The translations under genes and the position numbers were made by a program. The notes under the pieces are model-generated. The model searched no databases, had not been told where the DNA came from, and saw nothing but the letters and a program-made list of their open reading frames with translations. Below are positions 41,342-51,548 of a stretch of DNA of 64,000 bases, piece after piece (the first letter of the stretch is position 1; each line of letters opens with the position of its first letter). Location: the NCBI GenBank assembly GCA_977006965.1, contig OZ345374.1, positions 1,488,001 through 1,552,000 of the forward strand, read 5' to 3'. Origin of the DNA: Phymatolithon calcareum (taxonomy: Eukaryota; Rhodophyta; Florideophyceae; Hapalidiales).

Positions 41342-42449
41342 GGTCTGGCCAGACTAAAGTGACAGGAATGCACTGAGTAGAATATGGAGCAACCACATCA
41401 TGGGATCCTGCATACAGTCCGGGCTGACTCTTTCAAACTTCTTGCCGCTTATCGTCAAGTTATCACCTCGCGTTTTCAAGGACTGTGTGAGGAAAAGAAT
41501 ATGATTCGGAAACCCAAATCGAGATCAAGAAGTGGAGTAGATGTTCTGTGGACAAATTTTCGACAAGACTGGAAAGGAAACCAGGGAGAGATGCACGTCA
41601 ATTTGTCGTACGAAGCACTCGAGGGATAGAGCATTATATATTATCTGTTAGGACGGAGTTTTAACTGAAGAGTGAGAAGTCGGCAAGAACATCCCCTCAA
41701 GACAAGAATCGGTGCGAGACCCCAAGGAGCTCAAAGATGTGGCGCTGGATATTATGCTCGGTAAGGTAAACTAGGCGATAAAACTCTGTCTAATACAACT
41801 CTCAAGACGCGTAAGCGTTAGAAGATATTGGATTCAACCGCCAAGAACTAAGACGGAAGAAGTGTACTATCCCGCATTGACAGACAGCTCTACTCCCGCA
41901 TTCCCAAGTGTCTGCAGATTCGTTGGTAACTTTTAAATAAAAATCTACAAAGGTTCTTCTTTTTCTACTCCCGCATTTATGCAGAAGGTTGGAATTCTTG
42001 ATCATAAAGGACTGAAGAAATTGGCCTATCAATGAGTATGCCCTGCGTTAAGCAGCTCTGTGGAAGATTTCCCCCTTGAGGCCTTCGTATGGATCAGAGG
42101 AAGTGGTTTTGGTGTACTGTAAACTGCTGTGTTGTGCCGCGCCTTACAAAGCAAAAACTGCACTCATGGCAGCCATTAGCGGCTTGCCATGTTTTCTTGG
42201 CACCTACAGAGCTCCCCTAAACGGCCACAGATGCGTTGGTGCCTTTCAAATAATAATCCATAATTTCTGACTAATCTAGAGGCACCACATTCCACGAAAT
42301 CCTTCTCATTTTCTACCTCCCTCGTCCACTTCTGTCCCTTCTAATGAGAACACAAAACTACGTCATCTCGAGACTCATCACAGGGAGGATTTCCCTTCTT
42401 TCGTGATGCCTTTTTAAAGGCATCATCTGTAAACGCATGAAAACGCTGT
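41342..42449. other. duplicated upstream flank, no gene
   Basis: No gene is supported. Stretches such as the GGGCTGACT segment near 41420 align with sequence near 46360 upstream of paralogue 2, so the duplication included flanking DNA. Confidence 0.4.
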
Positions 42450-42800
42450 TTTTTTAAATTTGGAATTTATTAAACGCCCTCAACAACACTCAAGAGACTG
42501 TAAGGGAGATGCTTTTCGGTTGCTACTTCTCTACGCCCGCCGATGAAAACGCTGTGCCTTCTTGGCTGTATAATATACGGCTCAGAAGGGACACGATTTT
42601 CAAGTTTGGGCCTGCAAGCATCGTTCAAAATGCTGTACAAAGGACCGTGGACCAGAGCCTCCGCTATAGGGCCGCTGGCTCCTGTGCACCATGCTCTAAA
42701 ATGGTCCACATTGCAAGAGATACCTTTTAGAAGAACGTTCAGACTCGCAATTGAAAATCACATGCTCGCCGTAAGAAGTATGGGACAAGCCTTCCAATAA
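42450..42800 (-). mobile_element. family-1 retroposon 3' end
   Basis: The minus strand carries the family-1 tail CTCCCTTACAGTCTCTTGAG, then GAGGGCGTTTAATAAATTCC and an A-rich end. About 300 bp of non-coding 3' sequence precede it. The same tail ends the copies at 46.9, 49.2 and 49.7 kb. Confidence 0.65.
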
Positions 42801-43689
42801 AATCATTATTATTGATTAAATCTGACATGTTTTGTCAACAAAGGGACTAGGGATAGCGCAGATGTCCAGACGATACAAGGGAGCGCCTTATTGGCAGGGT
42901 GCGCCTGAAGAAGATATCGAATCGGCCATAACAAGCGCCTCTGACCTCAGCATGTGGTATCAAATAAAGCCTTCTAGACGTGCTAGCCTCTTTGGGGAAG
43001 AAAGCATCGCCATCATCAGGGTGCGCCTGCAGCAGCTTCTGAGATGCCCCACACGTGCCAGAATTGCGTGCTTGGCAAGATCAGGTACCATAAGGAGGTT
43101 TCCTTGTAACCTGCCTATGAGGCGGCCAAGATGACTGCGGGTAATCCGCCAACATTGTGGGCAGCTCCAACTTGGGCACTGCCGCTCGAGAGGTACCACC
43201 GATAGCAAGCAGGTCATCAATGCGTGCTATGCTGACGAGATGGATATCGAGTGCGTTGGACCCTAGGCTTGCAATTAAATGCTCACCTCAATAATACCCT
43301 TTTCGAAGAACACCCTTTGTCAGAGCAGCAAGGCCAGAGACGGTGCGGAGGTACAGCGATCTTCTCAGATTTGCCCACCTCAATCCTGCCATCACCTACC
43401 TCTTGATATCATACTCTGCGTGCAGACCACCGATGATAGCATGCACACCTCTAAAGGTGGGAAATTGTATGTTTTTATTTTACAAGCCCTCAACGCCGGT
43501 ATTCACCATCAACAGAGCAGCTTGGGTCTCAGTAACTACCCTGTGTAACAATTATGTTCCCAAATCACAATTGCTGCACTCATGTCCATCATCTCCAAGT
43601 CTAGTATCCATCACTTGCTACGTTCTTCTTCTTCGCAGTACAAAATTGCCGAGTAGGCAAACCTCCGCAGGCGGAGGTCTTCTCGGCGC
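42801..43689. other. no supported gene
   Basis: Short frames only; probably repeat-derived, between a retroposon tail and the GC-rich repeat block. Confidence 0.35.
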
Positions 43690-44620
43690 GCTCGCATAAC
43701 TTCCGGGGGGCTAATAAAGGGAAGCCCTCTCGGGGGACAACTTCTGGGGGCTCTTAACATCTGGGGGAGTGCTCTTCAACGAGAGCTCGCTCGGGGGTAC
43801 AACTTCGGGAGGCTCTTCAACGGGGCCTCGCTCGGGAGGAAAACGTCGGGGGCTCTGAAAGGGATCTCGCTCGCGGGGGCAACTTGGAGGTTGGCGTTCG
43901 TCAACGGAGGCTCGCTCGGGGGGACAACTTCGGGGGGCGTTCAACGGAGGCCCAGCACACCTCTACAAGATAACTACCACCGGTGACCCGCATGGATCGA
44001 TACCCATTGTTATGTCGCGGCGCCACAGTCAGTGGCAGCCGGAAAGCGACCACCCGCGATGACATTCGAGCGTAAATCGGCAATACCAAAGACTGTCTTG
44101 GAGCCGCAACCAGTGACAATCAAGGGTCAGGCGTTGATCGGCAACACCAAAGACTGTCTTGGAGCCGCAACCAGTGTCAGTCAAGGAGCGGCGGCGCGCG
44201 CGCGATTCCCATGCCGAGCCAAGTCGTTCGACACCGGCTCGAGGAGCAACCAGCGGCATTCGAGAAGCCGCTACGTGCAAAGACACTCCCGCGACAACCT
44301 AAGTCGCCCGACAGCGCCTGGCCGCCACAACCGGTGGCCGCCTGGAAAATCCGTTAGGCGCATGACGACCGGGCCAAGAACGCCTTCCAGAAGCTCTCCA
44401 TGCGACCCTCTCATCAGGTAGCACCACGCGGCGCCGCGCTGCGACCGGCCGAGAATTTGTGCGTCATATTCACAGGCGCGCACACCCGGCAGCGGCTGAA
44501 AACGCTGCGCCACACTGCGCAGAGTCAAAAGCTTGCACGACAGTCCCACCGGCGCGCACAGTCGCCAGCAACTGCTCTAGAGTCCGAGCCTCGCCGATCG
44601 AAATCTCTATATCAAGCAAG
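43690..44620. repeat. GC-rich block with degenerate minisatellite and a 60-bp direct repeat
   Basis: Between about 43715 and 43950 a unit of roughly 40-60 bp containing CTCGCTCGGGGGxACAACTTC recurs about five times with changes. At 44077 and 44139 a segment including ACCAAAGACTGTCTTGGAGC is repeated in direct order. The block is visibly more GC-rich than its surroundings. No coding function is evident. Confidence 0.6.
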
Positions 44621-45482
44621 ACGCTGAAGAAACCTTGATCTCCAGCACACGCATCGCAAGCTTGCAGACGCGTTCACACGGATGCACACTTCGGAACGAG
44701 CCTGAACCGAGACGTGAACCGCGCGTAAGGCAGCGAACAGCGTGAGGAGCTTTTTGGTACACCGGCTTTCCTTTTCCCACAAAGGACTCGTGCGATATCT
44801 GATTTCTCGGCGGAGGCTAGACAGGTGAGCTTTTCGAGTTGGCAGCCCGCGTGCTTTTGTTGACCACCCACCCACCCTTCATAGTCTTTTGTAGTAGTAG
44901 TGAAGCTATCGCACGGCTACAACTACGGCAATCCGGTTCTCCGGCAAACGGTGCTTGTCCGGGAGAATATTCCTACGAGTTACTGGACGGTGTCCGGGAA
45001 CTCTAGTAAGGAGAAGCGCGACACTGCTCGCCTTCTCTGGGGAGGTAGAACGTTGGACGCCGTGAAAGCAAAGTCGCCAAAATTTCGATTTTATGTTTCG
45101 AATAAAACCGCAGATCTTTCTAAAGTCTGTCAAGGCAGGCAGTCTCCAAGCCTACCTCGCTATCACAAGGTTTTTTTTCTTTTAATGAAATCGGACATTT
45201 GATTTACTGTATTACCAGCACGCTCCTGAACATGACTTTTTCAATAAACAAAATTGAAGGAGTCACCTTCTTTTAATTAATCTAGTCTGATTGCAAATTC
45301 CGATGCACTTCCAGTACCTGCTCGCGCAAGGGACGTACTGTCAGGGAGATACTGGAACAAAGTGCTCACTCAAGGAAGGACCTGCACATGTTCTCGGACT
45401 ATTCTAGCAATATTCTAAGAAAAACGAGCACAACGTTCATAAATCCATCAATGATTCGTGCTTACTTTACAAATTAGAGTGT
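44621..45482. other. no supported gene
   Basis: Contains the sequence AAGCTATCGCACGG near 44910, also found at 56350 before a LINE coding fragment; it may mark a retroelement boundary. A 100-codon plus-strand frame from 44900 has no motif. The right part is the 3' flank of paralogue 2. Confidence 0.35.
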
Positions 45483-46094
45483 CTAGAACATTGGAGTTGC
45501 TGGAGAGATGATACCCATCGCTTGGCCCGGAGCGGCAGCCGCCATTATAATATTCCCGTCTCCAGCATTTCCCGCCGCAGCTGCACGGTCCTTTTCTGCT
45601 CCGACCGACATAGAGTTGTTTCCTGTCGCCGACGCGCTCACGTTCTCGAGCTCAATAGAGGACCCCGGAATCACAGGACGTGGATTTACAGTCGCGGAAG
45701 GGGGGTTCGTGGTGGTAGCATGGTTTATGTTGTGTGTAGGCGCCGGTGCCGGAGCAAATTTCTGAGACGGAGCATGAGCAGGAGCAAACTGCTGCACTGG
45801 ATTGATTGCCGATTTCGATCTTGACGTCCCTTCTGATGATGCGTAGTTTGCGGACGGTTTCGACTGAGTACCTGACGTGTGATGAGCGTTGTATTTTTCT
45901 GAGGGCGCTGTATGCGGTGATGCTGGCTTAACTGTCGGGGACGCCCGCGGCTCGGCGCATGATGTTGGCAATGGATTCGTTGAAGAGGAGGCCTGCGAAC
46001 GCGGAGCGTAGTACGTGTGTGAAGTGGGATGCGCGATGATACATGCACACAGCAGTGCGAACACGGAAAGACGAAGTGCGGAGACGGAAGTCAT
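45483..46094 (-). CDS. secreted Pro/Ala/Ser/Thr-rich protein, paralogue 2
   Basis: A 203-residue paralogue of the gene at 40535, with signal peptide SALRLSVFALLCACIIAHPT and TSHTYYAPRSQ after it. The coding DNA from about 45541 to 46050 matches paralogue 1 at nearly every base, with an unbroken stretch of roughly 250 bp differing at one position. The promoter, first codons and 3' flank have diverged more. This points to recent gene conversion within the coding part. The conserved C-terminus differs only at the end (IISPATPMF). The start at 46094 is the ATG that places the signal peptide at the N-terminus; the upstream open frame would bury it. Confidence 0.75.
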   Translation of the reverse strand: MTSVSALRLSVFALLCACIIAHPTSHTYYAPRSQASSSTNPLPTSCAEPRASPTVKPASPHTAPSEKYNAHHTSGTQSKPSANYASSEGTSRSKSAINPVQQFAPAHAPSQKFAPAPAPTHNINHATTTNPPSATVNPRPVIPGSSIELENVSASATGNNSMSVGAEKDRAAAAGNAGDGNIIMAAAAPGQAMGIISPATPMF

Positions 46095-46187
46095 TGTCGA
46101 GGAGACTTTGCCGATGAACTTTAATGCTCTTCCTTGTTTTGAGTCTTGTGGTGCTTCTGGTTGGAAAATGGTCTCTGAATTCGTACC

Positions 46188-46277
46188 TTTATATCTGTAT
46201 TCGAAGATTGGAGAATGGTGATACACAATTTGTTCGGATAAGACAGGTCCTCAAGGGTTGGGTACAGCTTTGAAGGG
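46188..46277 (-). promoter_or_regulatory. conserved promoter block of secreted-protein paralogue 2
   Basis: Minus-strand ATATAAA (46188-46194) lies about 95 nt before the ATG. The shared upstream block (plus-strand AGACAGGTCCTCAAGGGTTG and then CAGCTTTGAAGGGG) is at 46240-46277. Confidence 0.55.
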
Positions 46278-46794
46278 GTAAATTAGGACTATTAACAGGA
46301 AATATTAAGGAGTAACTCCGGGCCTGCTAAAGGGGTACTGCCAAAGACGAAGATTTTAGTCAGGGCTGACTGTTCCACAGCTTTTTGCTACTATAGCTCA
46401 AGATGTAACTTCTTTTCATGAATAGAAGAAGAAGAAGTGGGAGTTTTTATTCAGGCGTCTGCAGATGCTTTTTTAACTTTTAAAAAAGTTACCAACGCAT
46501 CTGCAGACGCTTTGTGCAACTTTGCGAAGGCCATACGGCCACGGACAGGGTCTCTCTTGGTTGAACGTTTGCATTGTCGAGTGCGACTCGATCTGGTGGA
46601 ATTCGAAAATCTACCTGTGTCCCATAATTGGGCCTCGAGGGGGAAAATATTCCACTGTATTGGGTCACGCATAGTCGACGGGAAGTGGACCGGATGATTT
46701 CATGTTTAGACCGCAACCTTGGCCGCTTGAAACATGGCAAGGACTTCGTCAAGTGCTCTTCTTGTGATATGAGTTGCCGGTGAAAAACGCTAAG
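46278..46794. other. intergenic with a short inverted repeat
   Basis: At 46455-46510, GCGTCTGCAGATGC is followed by its inverted copy with an internal TTTTTTAAC/GTTAAAAAA-like pairing. A related stretch occurs near 41900-41980. No gene is supported. Confidence 0.4.
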
Positions 46795-46975
46795 TGGATT
46801 CTAAGCTTTTCCCCCAGAGGAGAGGGTTTTTGCTGCTAGGGCCACGACACTCGAGAAAGAACAGAAGTGAGTATTGTAAGCTACAATAGAACAGTAGCAG
46901 CTGAAGCGCATCTCCCTTACAGTCTCAAGAGTGTTGCTGAGGGCATTTAATAAATTCTACATTCAAAAAAAACTT
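46795..46975 (+). mobile_element. family-1 retroposon 3' end, strongly 5'-truncated
   Basis: This matches the 3' untranslated part of the 48.7-kb copy: AAGCTTTTCCC...GAGAGGGTTTTTGC, then GCTAGGGC, GCGCATCTCCCTTACAGTCT and GAGGGCATTTAATAAATTC, with a terminal A run at 46968-46974. No coding sequence is left. Confidence 0.7.
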
Positions 46976-47028
46976 CTAGTGGTAGGAATTATTTCGCTGA
47001 GCGTGTTGAAGTCATCATTGAGGAAAAA

Positions 47029-47727
47029 TTGCCGTCAAATAAACACGACGTCCCACAGTATCTCATACAAATCAGTCTATCTAACAGATACAGGTGTACT
47101 AAGAGTTCAGACGGAACTAATATACCTGTATACATGCGTATGTTAGCATCTGCTAAAATCAGGCAAAACAAAACGACCCGAGAGTTGGCTCGTGATGTAG
47201 AATTCTACCGACTTTTGGCCACAGGCTATATCGGTGGTTGCATCCGCGATAGCCGGAATGAGCACGATCGTCGCCTCGCAGCGGACAAAACGCTTCCCCC
47301 TATCTTTTCGTACGTCAACGCCGCGATGGAAATACACAGTGGTTTCTCTCGTGATCTACCTAGCCGTACTCGTGTGTCTCGTCGCGTACGCATTGTTTTC
47401 AGTGAGAAGCAGAATGTTAAGTGGAACGCTCGCATTCATGGCTCCACCCTCTGTTCCTGTACATGGCTTTCTGTGGGCGATAGTTCCACAGACACGACAC
47501 GTACAAGAAGCACCATCCACAAAAGCTATGTGATCCAGTGTTTCCACCGCAAAGTAGCTTTTCTGTTCGTGCTTTATTGGATACCGCTCATTCTGGGAGC
47601 GATTCTGGCAGGTTTATACAGGGCTTGGCAGGCGCTCGCGGTACAGATCGCCACCGCTATCGCCTTCTTGGCCACAGGAAGTACACCAGAGCCTCCAGTG
47701 CAAGCGCGTGAAAGTTCATTCAGCTGA
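47029..47727 (+). CDS. uncertain frame with C-terminal membrane segment
   Basis: A 232-codon frame that opens only at TTG. It has a basic first half and a hydrophobic segment near residues 180-205 (VAFLFVLYWIPLILGAILAG). It is in the same frame as the gene starting at 47800, and a good acceptor (CTCGACTTGCAG, ending 47799) lies between, so it may be the 5' exon of that gene. A clear donor is lacking. A competing frame (47234-47533) encodes another hydrophobic stretch. I call this weakly. Confidence 0.3.
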   Translation: MPSNKHDVPQYLIQISLSNRYRCTKSSDGTNIPVYMRMLASAKIRQNKTTRELARDVEFYRLLATGYIGGCIRDSRNEHDRRLAADKTLPPIFSYVNAAMEIHSGFSRDLPSRTRVSRRVRIVFSEKQNVKWNARIHGSTLCSCTWLSVGDSSTDTTRTRSTIHKSYVIQCFHRKVAFLFVLYWIPLILGAILAGLYRAWQALAVQIATAIAFLATGSTPEPPVQARESSFS

Positions 47728-48658
47728 GCAGCGCGCTACATGACGGTGATCAGACCAAGGCGTCGCAATGATACAATTAGCTAAACTCTCGACTTGCAGC
47801 GAGGGCAATTGCTGGAGCCTGTGCGTCTTAGCATGGACGGTAACCACGCATACCTGCAGGTAAGCGCTGCAAAGATGGGTCGACTGGATCCAGTCAAGGA
47901 CGATGAGAGCACGAGCGAGGCTCCAATCGCCGCTTATCTCGATTCGTTTGTTGAAAAGCTACCCAAATATCGCATTTTAGAAATGACTGGTCGATTATGG
48001 AGAACTTTGGAGGTATGGCAAACAAGACTTAAAGAGCCTGCTATGGATATTTTCCTACTGTATGGACTGGTTGAAAGAATGGCGTACGTCGCATACCGCC
48101 CTAGTGACAGTACTACTGAGGAGCGGAACGTGGCAATCTTGCTGAACTTTTTCATTTGCCGTGCTGACCGAGAGAGTGTACGATCGGAGTTTGTTGAGAC
48201 GGCGAACAATGCCTGGGACGCATGGAGGGAGGCTGGAGAGTGGCTGCTTAGAAGTGAGCACTGGTCTACGGCGTCATTGAGGGGTCCAATGGCATCGATC
48301 TTGACATTCCGCTTGCTGATTATATCTTACAGCGGCGTTCCGCGGGAGATCCATGCGGAAATCAAGGTGGTAGCTCTGGGTTCTGTCGTCCATTTTGTTC
48401 GGTATGTGTTCGCCCACAACGACCAACTTGTGGATGCGGTAGTGAAGAACATCCCTTACCACCACAAACGAGTCGAAAATGACGTGAGTGTGGCCGTGGG
48501 AGGCATTTCACTGGTTTGTCGAGGTCTCATCAAAAGTATGAAGGGCAAAAGCCTGCTCACGGTACACGTGAGCGGACATGAGTGGGCTTCATCGCGTGCT
48601 GCCCTAAGATGGGGCCCAGGCGCGTACGCCCTTCTAGATAAGGCATGTGCTCGAAACT

Positions 48659-49233
48659 ATCTGCCAGGGTCTACCCCGGCGATTATCAGACTCCCGAAAA
48701 CACGGCACCGCCAATTAGCGGTAAAGTGGGCATTCGGTCGGTTCCCCCCCAATGAGCACATCACTTCTCACAGACAAGTTCGGTGATACTGTACCAATCC
48801 TCATGAGCAACCTGGAAGAATATCTCGGAAGATATCAACTGACCAAAGAGGAGATTAATATCACTGAAAAAGTTCTAGACAAGCTACTCTTCTTCACTAT
48901 CGTCTTTTACGACGACATGGAATAGACAAGGCGTCAATTGAGGAAATCTGATCAGTCGACCCCAAGCTTTTCCCTCCCTTGTTACGGGAGAGGGTTTTTG
49001 CAGCTAGGGCTACGACGTTTAACCCGGGTTACAAGTATTTGAATAGATGATCGAAGCTACAAAGTAGCTGCTGAAACGCATCTCCCTTGCAGTCTCATGA
49101 GTGTGGTAGGTAGCATCAGAGGAAGCCTTGCCCATATCTTCGGAAGTCTGTAAGGCTTTTAAATAAACTTGAAAGGAAAAAAAGTCTCATGAGTGTTACT
49201 GAGGGCGTTTAATAAATTCCAAATTCAAAAAAA
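48659..49233 (+). mobile_element. family-1 retroposon copy A
   Basis: Flanked by the 11-bp direct repeat TGCTCGAAACT (48648-48658 and 49234-49244). It is 5'-truncated and encodes LPGSTPAIIRLPKTRHRQLA and WAFGRFP, then continues one base out of frame with LLTDKFGDTVPILM to an ...FYDDME stop at 48925. Its 3' UTR ends in GAGGGCGTTTAATAAATTCC and a run of A. A second retroposon is nested at 49105-49183. Confidence 0.85.
49105..49183 (+). mobile_element. 79-bp nested retroposon (family-2 tail)
   Basis: A short insert ending TTTTAAATAAACTTGAAAGG plus A7, flanked by the 13-bp duplication GTCTCATGAGTGT (49092-49104 and 49184-49196). The insert matches the 3' end of the 54.9-55.5 kb element (GGTAGGTAGCA, TTGCCCATATCTTCGGAAGT), so it is an extreme 5' truncation of that family. 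Confidence 0.88.
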
Positions 49234-49244
49234 TGCTCGAAACT

Positions 49245-49738
49245 ACATATGCAGGAAGGGAAATCTCCAGGCCAACTCTGACGAATATGTTCGCAAAAGA
49301 AGGCACGAGGCTCGAAGCAAGAAGAAAGAGGAAAATACCGTACGACAAACCGCATGAGATCCCGGCAACCCTCAGGTTTTCCAAGCTGAGACATCGACAG
49401 CTGGTCATAAAATACGCAAGCGGAAGGTTCCCTCAGGTGAGCACGACGCTAATATTGAATACATTCGGAACGGCAACAGAGCGACGACTGGAGACCATAC
49501 GCATGAACCTAAGAAAGTATGAATTGGACTCCGGAGAAATGCTAAGAACGGAAAAGGCATTACACTCCATACTACTCTACAGCGTGACCATAATTGACAA
49601 TATGGAGAAGGACGAGTCCCTGTATTAGGGACCAGGCGATATACTGGAATGAACAAATTACGAAAAGCTGCTCCCGTACAGTCTTAGGAGTGTTATTGAG
49701 GGCTTACAAATAAACAACTAAACAGTTGCAAAAAAATA
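49245..49738 (+). mobile_element. family-1 retroposon copy B
   Basis: Flanked by TGCTCGAAACT at 49234-49244 and 49739-49749. It encodes the family C-terminal module in one open frame to 49628: KIPYDKPHEIPATLRFSKLR, then GRFPQVSTT, MNLRKYELDSG and a DNMEKDESLY end. The 3' UTR ends GTCTTAGGAGTG, GAGGGCTTACAAATAAACAA and an A run. Copy B is the clearest intact example of this module. Confidence 0.85.
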
Positions 49739-50199
49739 TGCTCGAAACTCTGCGCTAGTCCGTGTTGCACAGTTAGGTATTATTGTGGTCAAGGCGGATT
49801 TGGAAAACTAGATGAAATTCCCTCAATTGAAGGGCGATTTAAAAACTCGAAAAATTCTATAAAACGAAGGCGGAACAGCTTGCTCACGCCGTCACCCAAG
49901 ATCATTTACAACGAAACAAACCACCATACTGACTTCCGAGGAACAAGACGAATCACTATCAGCGGTTATTAATGTCAGAAATTAAGCTAGAAACGACATT
50001 CTTTTAGTGTTGTATTCGGAGTCAATCATCCTTTTCGATGAAAAATATATATTTTCTTGTACTGGTATCTAAGCCATTGCGCATAGGGAAGCTCCAGTGT
50101 TACGCATCCGACTTAGTGCGCGATTAGACGAAGGCGGGCTAAACGCGCCACCCGTAACGAATTCTAAATATATTCTATAATCGCAAAAACAAGAGAGTC

Positions 50200-50711
50200 T
50201 CATGAGGATTGGTACGATATCACCGAATTTGTCTTCCAGAAGTGTTCTGCTCAGCTGAGGGGAACCGACCGAATGCCCAATTTACCGCTAATTGGCAGTG
50301 TCGTGTTTTTGGGAGTCTTTCTTTCTTTCTTTTATTGCGGGATTTATCAGAGCTGGTAAACAACTCCACATCCTTACGGCTCCAGTAGACTTAACAGATA
50401 CGAGTGGTACTTGATGTCACAACAGCTGCCCAAGCTGCACAATGTGCAGACCTTGGGGAAGCTTTTGGGAGTCTGATGATCGCCGGGGTGGACCCGGGAA
50501 GAAGGTGCGGACTTGTCCTCTTTCTGTTGGACTCCAAGAAGTCTCCTTTGTCTTTGAAGAGAAGGCCCTCAACGATTTTGCAGAAACTCCCTGCTTGAAG
50601 AAGGTCAGTACCATCTGGAAAAATTCGTAATGTAGCATTGCCGAGATGTCGCGACTTACCCATTGCAATTCCTCCAAGTCTCTTTCCTCCCTTGGGGCGT
50701 GCAGAAGGCAC
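50200..50711 (-). mobile_element. family-1 retroposon copy, split by a nested insertion
   Basis: On the minus strand the frame from 50711 encodes a longer N-terminal part than the other copies (FPDGTDLLQAGSFCKIVEGL, then ESNRKRTSPHLLPGSTPAII), up to RLPK. After the nested insert at 50318-50462, it resumes with KTRHCQLAVNWAFGRFP and then DKFGDIVPILM out of frame. It breaks off near 50200, inside the coding part, so this copy lacks the tail. Confidence 0.7.
50318..50462 (-). mobile_element. 145-bp nested retroposon (tail family 3)
   Basis: Flanked by an 11-bp duplication, GACTCCCAAAA on the minus strand (plus-strand 50307-50317 and 50463-50473). On the minus strand the insert ends CCCGCAATAAAAGAAAGAAA. 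The precise duplication and A-rich end mark a retroposition event; the parent element resembles the one at 2796-3110 by its tail. Confidence 0.82.
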
Positions 50712-51548
50712 CTAGTCCTTGATCTGGCTCTTCCCAGCCTTCTGAGCGCTAGAATGAGTCTGCTTTTTTCGGCATTGTGTACGCCGCAAAGAGGGCGCAG
50801 TCTGACAAATCGGGTTTTCGCGCTTGGAGTAATTTCTTGAGCGCAAAGTGTCTTCTCAACTTCTGCAATAGCTGTCTGGACTATTTGCGTCTATGGCGTC
50901 AGTTGCATAGCATATTCCAATCTGGGTTATAACAACGACTTGTCTCTCTTCATTACATTCAGTTCAGAATGTGCGTTGGGACGATATCGAAACATTACTT
51001 GAGTACCATGGGACTGCTAACGACGTGTATCACGAGATAACAGATAAATCACATCACGCAATTTCAAGCCACAAACTAATAGGGGCAATTCACAGGAAAA
51101 AAAAACTAGGACAAGGATTAGGAAACATGAGGACGAAAATACAACGCTGAGGACGACAAACCAACATTTAGAAACAATCTACGAATTAGGAACACAATTC
51201 AAGAATCAAGAGGTTAACTATTCCAACTATTGAACAACGCCAAGGAGGACACATGATGGAACGACCGCGAACGCCTTCTTCATTACAAGCCGGAGTTGAG
51301 GGCCTGGAAAATAAAACCTTTAGTTTCCCCGCTCATGGAGCAGCGATCTAGTATGAACTTTCTGAATGTTAAGGTGCAAACCATCGCTCCGTGGTTCTTC
51401 ACGCTTCAGATGAGGCACAAAGAGCAAGTTCAGCAAGGCTGAAAATGAAAATCTAAAAATTCTGCGACTACTCTAGTAATGTGTTTTATTTAAAATAACG
51501 AGCACAACTTTTCTTGAGCCTTCGCGAATATCCTTCGAATCAGCACGT
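50712..51548. other. no supported gene; 3' flank of paralogue 3
   Basis: The part near 51440-51548 aligns with the 3' flank of paralogue 2 (ACGAGCACAAC...TAGAACATTGG). The rest is A-rich with no motif. Confidence 0.4.

Larger units (their letters stand above)
47800..49811 (+). pseudogene. unknown gene interrupted near its 3' end by two retroposons
   Basis: The frame runs from an acceptor-like site at 47799 (first ATG 47833) to 48658 with no stop and encodes a helical protein of about 285 residues (AYLDSFVEKLPKYRILEM, then WRTLEVWQTRL and many aromatic positions). I recognise no family. At codons for ACARN the gene meets a target site (TGCTCGAAACT, 48648) that recurs at 49234 and 49739 around two inserted retroposons. 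Skipping them resumes the same frame for about 20 codons (ALVRVAQLGIIVVKADL) to a TAG at 49809-49811. As it stands, translation runs into the first insertion and ends at 48786, giving a foreign C-terminus of about 43 residues. Only about 20 native residues are lost, so it may still work. Confidence 0.6.

Noticed and set aside
43711-43944. Pro-rich minus-strand frame
   Set aside because: It is a by-product of the GC-rich minisatellite, not a gene.
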